A stretch of 64,000 bases of DNA from positions 22,264,245 to 22,328,244 of the forward strand of contig OY848917.1 in NCBI GenBank assembly GCA_963693285.1, given 5' to 3'. The position numbers and the translations under genes are program-made. The stretch comes from Xestospongia muta. Lineage: Eukaryota; Porifera; Demospongiae; Haplosclerida; Petrosiidae. The notes beneath the pieces were generated by a model that was not told the DNA's origin, searched no databases, and was given only the letters and a program-made list of their open reading frames with translations. Positions 57,260-64,000 of the stretch are shown here, piece after piece. Positions within the stretch are counted from its first letter, which is position 1, and the number at the start of each line of letters is the position of its first letter.

Positions 57260-58388
57260 CTTTAATGTTTGGTAAAGTAACACAATAACACTACAATAAC
57301 CAAATTGCTTTTCTTTTGTTATTCATTTTGAACAATAACCTAAAGTATGCAATTAAACTATTAACTAGTTTTTTATTGAGTGTTAAAATAAACAGTCACA
57401 CAATATTAACTCAGAATTACTATACATGTATAAAAGTAGTATGAGTGAAGGCAAATGATCGTAAATGAGTAAAAGTAAAAATTTGTCTCAAATATACTGA
57501 TCTATGTACTAGGCAGTAATTCACATTACAGCTTGTAGATTATGAAACTTCACAGTAGTATAGTGTTAATATTAGGGATGGATAGTACATATATACATAC
57601 ATACATATATACATACATACATACATACATAATGTGTGTGTGTGTATAGATATAATGTATGTATGTATATGTATATATGTATACACACACACACACACAC
57701 ACACATATAGTATATATTATATATATATATACTATTTATTGTTTGGTAAGGTAACACAATAAAACTACAATAACCAAATTGCTTTCTTTTGTTATTCATT
57801 TGAACAATAACCTAAAGTATGCAATTAAACTATTAATTAGTTTTTTTTTGAGTGTTAAAATAAACAGTCACACAATATTAACTCAGAATTACTATACTTG
57901 TATAAAAGTAATATGAATGAAGGCAAGTGATCATAAATGAATAAAAGTAAAAATTTGTCTCAAATATACTGATCTATGTGCTAGGCAGTAATTCACATTA
58001 CAGCTTGTAGTTCATGAAACTTTACAGTAGTATAGTGTTAATATTAGGGATGGATAGTACATATATACATACATACATACATACATACATACATACGTAC
58101 GTATGTACATACGTACGTACGTACATACATACACACACTATGTAAGTTAGCAATAAAGGAGATCATAGAGAGATTGAAAAGATGGATAGGTTGACAGGAA
58201 TGATAGATGGATAGTTTGATAGACAGAGATGGATTTACATTTTTCTTATGACAGAGAAATGAAAGTAGTGAAGTGAAGAGGGAATAGAATAGACAAAAGT
58301 ATGACATAAGTATTAACAACATTCTATTCAATAGTTTGTTGAAGCATTGTATAATACGTAGTGTATATAGTAAATACATTCTTCATAG

Positions 58389-58570
58389 GCCACTGACTGA
58401 GAGTGCTGGAATTGATATGTATTTAGTTGGTGATAGGATATTGTGTAAGACCACAAAAGTGGTAATATTAGAGATGGATAGTACATACATATATACATAC
58501 ATACATACATACATGCATGCATGCATGCATGCATGCATGCATACATACATACATACATTACATACATACA

Positions 58571-58601
<31 letters not shown>

Positions 58602-58619
58602 CATACATACATACATACA

Positions 58620-58653
<34 letters not shown>

Positions 58654-58655
58654 CA

Positions 58656-58691
<36 letters not shown>

Positions 58692-58695
58692 TGAA
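58389..58695 (+). pseudogene. Interrupted exon copy 1 plus CATA/GCAT microsatellite
   Basis: After the acceptor TTCATAG, 58389-58462 matches the exon at 62334-62469 (PLTESAGIDMYLVGDRILC, then KTTKV). At AAGTGG it is replaced by TAATATTAGAGATGGATAG and a long CATA tract with a GCAT run at about 58514-58540. Confidence 0.6.
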
Positions 58696-58867
58696 AAAGA
58701 GCTTATTTAGTGTACAAAATGTGCTTTCCTGCAACAGTCTGTGTGTGTGTATGTATGTATGTATGCATGTATGTATGTATGTACGTATGTATGCGTATGT
58801 ATATATGTATACACACAGACACACACATATATATAGTATATATATATATATATACACACTATATATA

Positions 58868-58909
<42 letters not shown>

Positions 58910-60022
58910 CTTTAATGTTTGGTAAAGTAACACAATAACACTACAATACCCAAATTGCTTTTTCTTTTGTTATTCATTTTGAACAATAACCTAAAGTATG
59001 CAATTAAACTATTAACTAGTTTTTTATTGAGTGTTAAAATAAACAGTCACACAATATTAACTCAGAATTACTATACATGTATAAAAGTAGTATGAGTGAA
59101 GGCAAGTGATCGTAAATGAGTAAAAGTAAAAATTTGTCTCAAATATACTGATCTATGTACTAGGCAGTAATTCACATTACAGCTTGTAGATTATGAAACT
59201 TCACAGTAGTATAGTGTTAATATTAGGGATGGATAGTACATATATACATACATACATATATACATACATAGATACATACATAATGTGTGTGTGTGTATAG
59301 ATATAATGTATGTATGTATATGTATATATGTATACACACACACACACACACACATATATAGTATATATATATATATATATACTCTTTATTGTTTGGTAAG
59401 GTAACACAATAAAACTACAATAACCAAATTGCTTTCTTTTGTTATTCATTTGAACAATAACCTAAAGTATGCAATTAAACTATTAATTAGTTTTTTATTG
59501 AGTGTTAAAATAAACAGTCACACAATATTAACTCAGAATTACTATACTTGTATAAAAGTAATATGAATGAAGGCAAGTGATCATAAATGAATAAAAGTAA
59601 AAATTTGTCTCAAATATACTGATCTATGTGCTAGGCAGTAATTCACATTACAGCTTGTAGTTCATGAAACTTTACAGTAGTATAGTGTTAATATTAGGGA
59701 TGGATAGTACATATATACATACATACATACATACATACGTATGTACGTACGTACGTACGTACATACACACACTATGTAAGTTAGCAGTAAAGGAGATCAG
59801 AGAGAGATTGAAGAGATGGATAGGTTGACAGGAATGATAGATGGATAGTTTGATAGACAGAGATGGATTTACATTTTTCTTATGACAGAGAAATGAAAGT
59901 AGTGAAGTGAAGAGGGAATAGAATAGACAAAAGTATGACATAAGTATTAACAACATTCTATTCAATAGTTTGTTGAAGCATTGTATAATACGTAGTGTAT
60001 ATAGTAAATACATTCTTCATAG

Positions 60023-60204
60023 GCCACTGACTGAGAGTGCTGGAATTGATATGTATTTAGTTGGTGATAGGATATTGTGTAAGACCACAAAAGTGGTAAT
60101 ATTAGAGATGGATAGTACATACATATATACATACATACATACATACATGCATGCATGCATGCATGCATGCATGCATACATACATACATACATTACATACA
60201 TACA

Positions 60205-60235
<31 letters not shown>

Positions 60236-60249
60236 CATACATACATACA

Positions 60250-60283
<34 letters not shown>

Positions 60284-60285
60284 CA

Positions 60286-60321
<36 letters not shown>

Positions 60322-60325
60322 TGAA
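60023..60325 (+). pseudogene. Interrupted exon copy 2 plus CATA/GCAT microsatellite
   Basis: Same structure and same breakpoint as copy 1; exon part 60023-60096, then the repeat element end and CATA tract. Confidence 0.6.
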
Positions 60326-60497
60326 AAAGAGCTTATTTAGTGTACAAAATGTGCTTTCCTGCAACAGTCTGTGTGTGTGTATGTATGTATGTATGCATGT
60401 ATGTATGTATGTACGTATGTATGCGTATGTATATATGTATACACACAGACACACACATATATATAGTATATATATATATATATACACACTATATATA

Positions 60498-60537
<40 letters not shown>

Positions 60538-61334
60538 CTTTAATGTTTGGTAAAGTAACACAATAACACTACAATACCCAAATTGCTTTTTCTTTTGTTA
60601 TTCATTTTGAACAATAACCTAAAGTATGCAATTAAACTATTAACTAGTTTTTTATTGAGTGTTAAAATAAACAGTCACACAATATTAACTCAGAATTACT
60701 ATACATGTATAAAAGTAGTATGAGTGAAGGCAAGTGATCGTAAATGAGTAAAAGTAAAAATTTGTCTCAAATATACTGATCTATGTACTAGGCAGTAATT
60801 CACATTACAGCTTGTAGATTATGAAACTTCACAGTAGTATAGTGTTAATATTAGGGATGGATAGTACATATATACATACATACATATATACATACATACA
60901 TACATACATAATGTGTGTGTGTGTATAGATATAATGTATGTATGTATATGTATATATGTATACACACACACACACACACACATATATAGTATATATATAT
61001 ATATATATACTCTTTATTGTTTGGTAAGGTAACACAATAAAACTACAATAACCAAATTGCTTTCTTTTGTTATTCATTTGAACAATAACCTAAAGTATGC
61101 AATTAAACTATTAATTAGTTTTTTATTGAGTGTTAAAATAAACAGTCACACAATATTAACTCAGAATTACTATACTTGTATAAAAGTAATATGAATGAAG
61201 GCAAGTGATCATAAATGAATAAAAGTAAAAATTTGTCTCAAATATACTGATCTATGTGCTAGGCAGTAATTCACATTACAGCTTGTAGTTCATGAAACTT
61301 TACAGTAGTATAGTGTTAATATTAGGGATGGATA

Positions 61335-61465
61335 GTACATATATACATACATACATACATACATACGTACATACGTACGTACGTACGTATGTAGGTACGT
61401 ACGTACGTACATACGTACGTACGTACGTACAGACGTACGTACGTACGTACGTACATACATACACA
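61335..61465. repeat. Expanded GTAC microsatellite
   Basis: A CATA run followed by ACGTACGT-type repeats; much longer than the matching tracts at 58085-58130 and 59735-59765. Palindromic GTAC units can fold on either strand. Confidence 0.9.
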
Positions 61466-61718
61466 CACTATGTAAGTTAGCAGTAAAGGAGATCATAGAG
61501 AGATTGAAGAGATGGATAGGTTGACAGGAATGATAGATGGATAGTTTGATAGACAGAGATGGATTTACATTTTTCTTATGACAGAGAAATGAAAGTAGTG
61601 AAGTGAAGAGGGAATAGAATAGACAAAAGTATGACATAAGTATTAACAACATTCTATTCAATAGTTTGTTGAAGCATTGTATAATACGTAGTGTATATAG
61701 TAAATACATTCTTCATAG

Positions 61719-61831
61719 GCCACTGACTGAGAGTGCTGGAATTGATATGTATTTAGTTGGTGATAGGATATTGTGTAAGACCACAAAAGTGGTAATATTA
61801 GAGATGGATAGTACATACATATATACATACA

Positions 61832-61865
<34 letters not shown>

Positions 61866-61871
61866 CATACA

Positions 61872-61905
<34 letters not shown>

Positions 61906-61907
61906 CA

Positions 61908-61943
<36 letters not shown>

Positions 61944-61945
61944 TA
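61719..61945 (+). pseudogene. Interrupted exon copy 3 plus CATA microsatellite
   Basis: Same breakpoint again, exon part 61719-61792. The CATA tract here lacks the GCAT run seen in copies 1 and 2. Confidence 0.6.
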
Positions 61946-62333
61946 AAAAAGAGCTTATTTAGTGTACAAAAATAAAGAAACCACATAAAAAGGAATATAG
62001 AGTGATTACTAGAAGTATGTTAATACTTGCTCCAATGATCAATGTTATATTGTCCTGCACCAAGTGAACTCTAATAAAGAAAGTTAGCAGTAAAGGAGAT
62101 CAGAGAGAGATTGAAAAGATGGATAGGTTTACAGGAATGATAGATGGATAGTTGATAGACAGAGATGGATTCACATTTTTCTTATGACAGACAGAGAAAT
62201 GAAAGTAGTGAAGTTAAGAGGGAATAGAATAGACAAAGGTATGACATAAGTACTAACTAACAACATATTTTTTCAATAGTTTGTTGAAGCATTGTATAAT
62301 ATGTAGTGTATATAGCAAATACCTTCTTCCTAG

Positions 62334-62469
62334 GCCACTGACTGAGAGTGCTACAATAGATATGTATTTAGTTGGTGATAGGATATTGTGTAAGACCACA
62401 GAAGTGGCCATTTTTCTTGTGACATCATCTACGAAAGTATATGATAGTGTTTGCACAGAACCAAATCAG
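62334..62469 (+). CDS. Uninterrupted candidate exon of an unidentified plus-strand gene
   Basis: The acceptor CTTCTTCCTAG has a good pyrimidine tract; the donor is CAG then GTATTG. The frame kept in all copies reads PLTESATIDMYLVGDRILC, then TTEVAIFLVTSSTKVYDS and VCTEPNQ. It is 136 nt, phase 1 in. Compared with the interrupted copies it continues past the shared breakpoint, so it is probably the ancestral version. No family recognised; partner exons were not found. The reverse strand is also partly open, so the strand is a judgement from splice-site quality. Confidence 0.4.
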
Positions 62470-63154
62470 GTATTGGAGATATTTAAAGAACAGAATTGTA
62501 TTTAATAATGGAAACCAATCAAATATATCATGATGCTGTATTACATTGTAATTGATATGTTAACAGTTTGATCTCATAGTGTCCTGACATTAAATGTGGA
62601 TTAGAGAAATGTGCTTTGCTTTCTGGTATTCTGGTTTCAGTATAAAGATCATATGGGCCTCTCTTATTAACTGTTTCATTGAGTAACTGTTTAGGAGAAC
62701 TGATATGTTTGTAGAGCAACCTGGTTCTAATTCAGATCCCTGAAATTAGTGAACATTTACAACTATGATAATAGCAATATTCAATTTATATCTAATCATT
62801 ATGTAATACAATGTGTTTCTATACAGTTAATTTTAGTTATATTAATAACATTGCATCCTTGAATGAATATTACAGCTGATTCACATTTATTTTGACCATG
62901 CAAATCATTTTAATGACTTCATCAAGTTACTAATACATGAATTTATGTGTGTACTTATAACAATACTTCAATACAGCTAACAATGGAACTGTGAATTGAA
63001 ATAATTTGGTCCTTTGTAATTAGAAACATGAGTAGAAAGGTAAAGTTATAGTAGAAAAATATAGGTCAAAGTTAACACCAAAAAATTGCACTACAGTATC
63101 TAACTAAAGGAGAGCATTTTATTATAATAAAAGTGATGACTACTTACTTCATTC
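62470..63154. other. No gene recognised
   Basis: AT-rich sequence after the candidate exon. No repeated block or convincing exon. Confidence 0.5.
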
Positions 63155-63360
63155 TTTAGTGTGTGTATGGTTATAGCCACTTCCTCCCTCTATAACACCA
63201 GTCAAACAAACACATTGTCTACATGACTACTTCATTCTTTGAAAACTCTAATTTTAGCCATTTTCCTATTATTACAGTGTAATAAAGACACCTTTAGTGT
63301 GTGTATGGCTATAGCCACTTCCTCCTTCTATAACACCAGTCAAGCAAACAGATTGTTTGC
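63155..63360. repeat. Short tandem duplication, 138-bp offset
   Basis: TTAGTGTGTGTATGG at 63156 and 63294 starts two copies of about 60 bp, including ATAGCCACTTCCTCC and CTATAACACCAGTCAA. The second copy follows an acceptor-like TTATTACAG at about 63276 and opens a frame (CMAIATSSFYNTSQANRLF), but with no other support. Confidence 0.6.
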
Positions 63361-64000
63361 CTTTCTCTTCCATGTCCACCCATGGAATACCTCCTTTGCC
63401 ATATGTACCATGACCAGGAAGATTGACTTAAAGATTAATAAAAGGATGATATTTATAGAATCATTAACTATTACTGATTTCATGTAATCAATCTTGTATT
63501 ACATCCATTCATCTATCTCTCTGTCTATTAACCATCCATTCAATTATTTATTTATTTTCCATGAATCCTTCTTCTTTGTCATACCTTTTTCTCTCCTTGA
63601 AATCATGATGCCTTCATCTCGAAATACCTCTCTCACTGGAAGGATGAAAATTGATATCTTCAATGAAATCTTTCATTTTGTATCAACCTGGACCAAACAG
63701 TTGATTCTGTCTCAATGCATAAATAGATCAATACTACCACATAACAGAAACCACATAAATAGAGGGGATTTAACAAATCATAGAATTATTGTACTATTCA
63801 TGGTCTATCTCATCAAGGTTGGCTATGTTAGATGAGCTCAGAGCATTAATTACTGAACTGGCTTCATTAGATTCAGAATCTATTTACAAATGCACAAGAT
63901 TTTTAAAATTTAATGTTTTGCTTATTAAGAAATACATGTATGTAGTATCAAACAATACCATAATAATTACCAGTAGTCTTTTTTGTTTCCATTGTTCTTT
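63361..64000. other. No gene recognised at right edge
   Basis: An open frame at 63494-63835 has no recognisable domain and low-complexity composition (CATCCATTCATCTATC-type sequence at its start). I do not call it a gene. Confidence 0.4.

Larger units (their letters stand above)
57067..61975. repeat. Three tandem units of about 1.63-1.65 kb rich in microsatellites
   Basis: The marker GTGCTTTCCTGCAACAGTC starts at about 57070, 58721 and 60351. Each unit has two diverged copies of a block of about 300 bp (starting TGTTTGGTAA at about 57266/57739, 58916/59391, 60544/61019), three or more microsatellites, a unique segment starting TATGTAAGTTAGCA (58138, 59772, 61468) and an interrupted exon copy (below). 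Units 2 and 3 are nearly identical. Confidence 0.9.

Noticed and set aside
57067..61965. Open frames rich in Tyr-Ile-His-Thr and Cys-Met-Tyr-Val across 57-62 kb
   Set aside because: Direct translations of CATA, TATG and TATA microsatellites on both strands; not proteins.
63494..63835. 113-residue frame at the right edge
   Set aside because: Low-complexity start, no splice context and no family resemblance; insufficient to call a gene.

Overview
The window is eukaryotic, AT-rich, intron-rich DNA with no prokaryotic features. Very short introns (about 40-50 bp in the compact part of the main gene), a ZU5 plus death-domain protein and abundant short repeats fit an early-branching animal. A demosponge such as Amphimedon is my best guess; this is an inference from style and domain content, not a database match.

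One gene dominates. On the minus strand, 22 exons from 52911 down to 2958 join without a phase conflict into one reading frame of 2841 nt (946 residues). In order they encode ankyrin repeats (residues 1 to about 263), a ZU5 domain (about 264-451), a segment in the UPA position (about 452-556), a Thr/Ser/Pro linker, a death domain (about 584-687), a proline-rich linker made of small repeated exons (about 688-781) and a complete vinculin-type tail (about 782-946). The first half resembles ankyrin or UNC5-like membrane-skeleton adaptors and the second half resembles the proline linker and F-actin-binding tail of vinculin. I know of no described family with this combination, and it is the most interesting object here.

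Layout: 1-950 holds a second copy of the two UPA-position exons. 1230-3160 holds three tandem 644-bp units, each with a copy of the last vinculin-tail exon. 2958-7193 is the compact 3' half of the gene. 7194-50400 is mostly intron: about 60 copies of a 622-644 bp satellite fill two introns (10.3-16.9 kb and 18.5-50.2 kb), separated by an ankyrin exon pair at 17.6-18.3 kb. The ankyrin exon pairs are themselves duplicated modules, and the satellite lies in the same relative intron each time. 50.4-52.9 kb holds the 5' exons.

53-57 kb is a transposon graveyard: a ZAD-like small ORF head-to-head with the main gene, a frameshifted RecQ-like helicase fragment, a 2.3-kb element with 29-bp terminal inverted repeats and a small spliced ORF, a foldback repeat with perfect 37-bp arms, and a retroelement-like remnant. 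57.0-62.0 kb is three tandem units of about 1.63 kb, heavy in CATA/TATA/CACA microsatellites, that carry interrupted copies of an exon whose uninterrupted version lies at 62334-62469. The last 1.5 kb holds no gene I can identify.

Nothing was aligned by software. Coordinates come from reading splice consensus and frame by eye, and copy counts are approximate.
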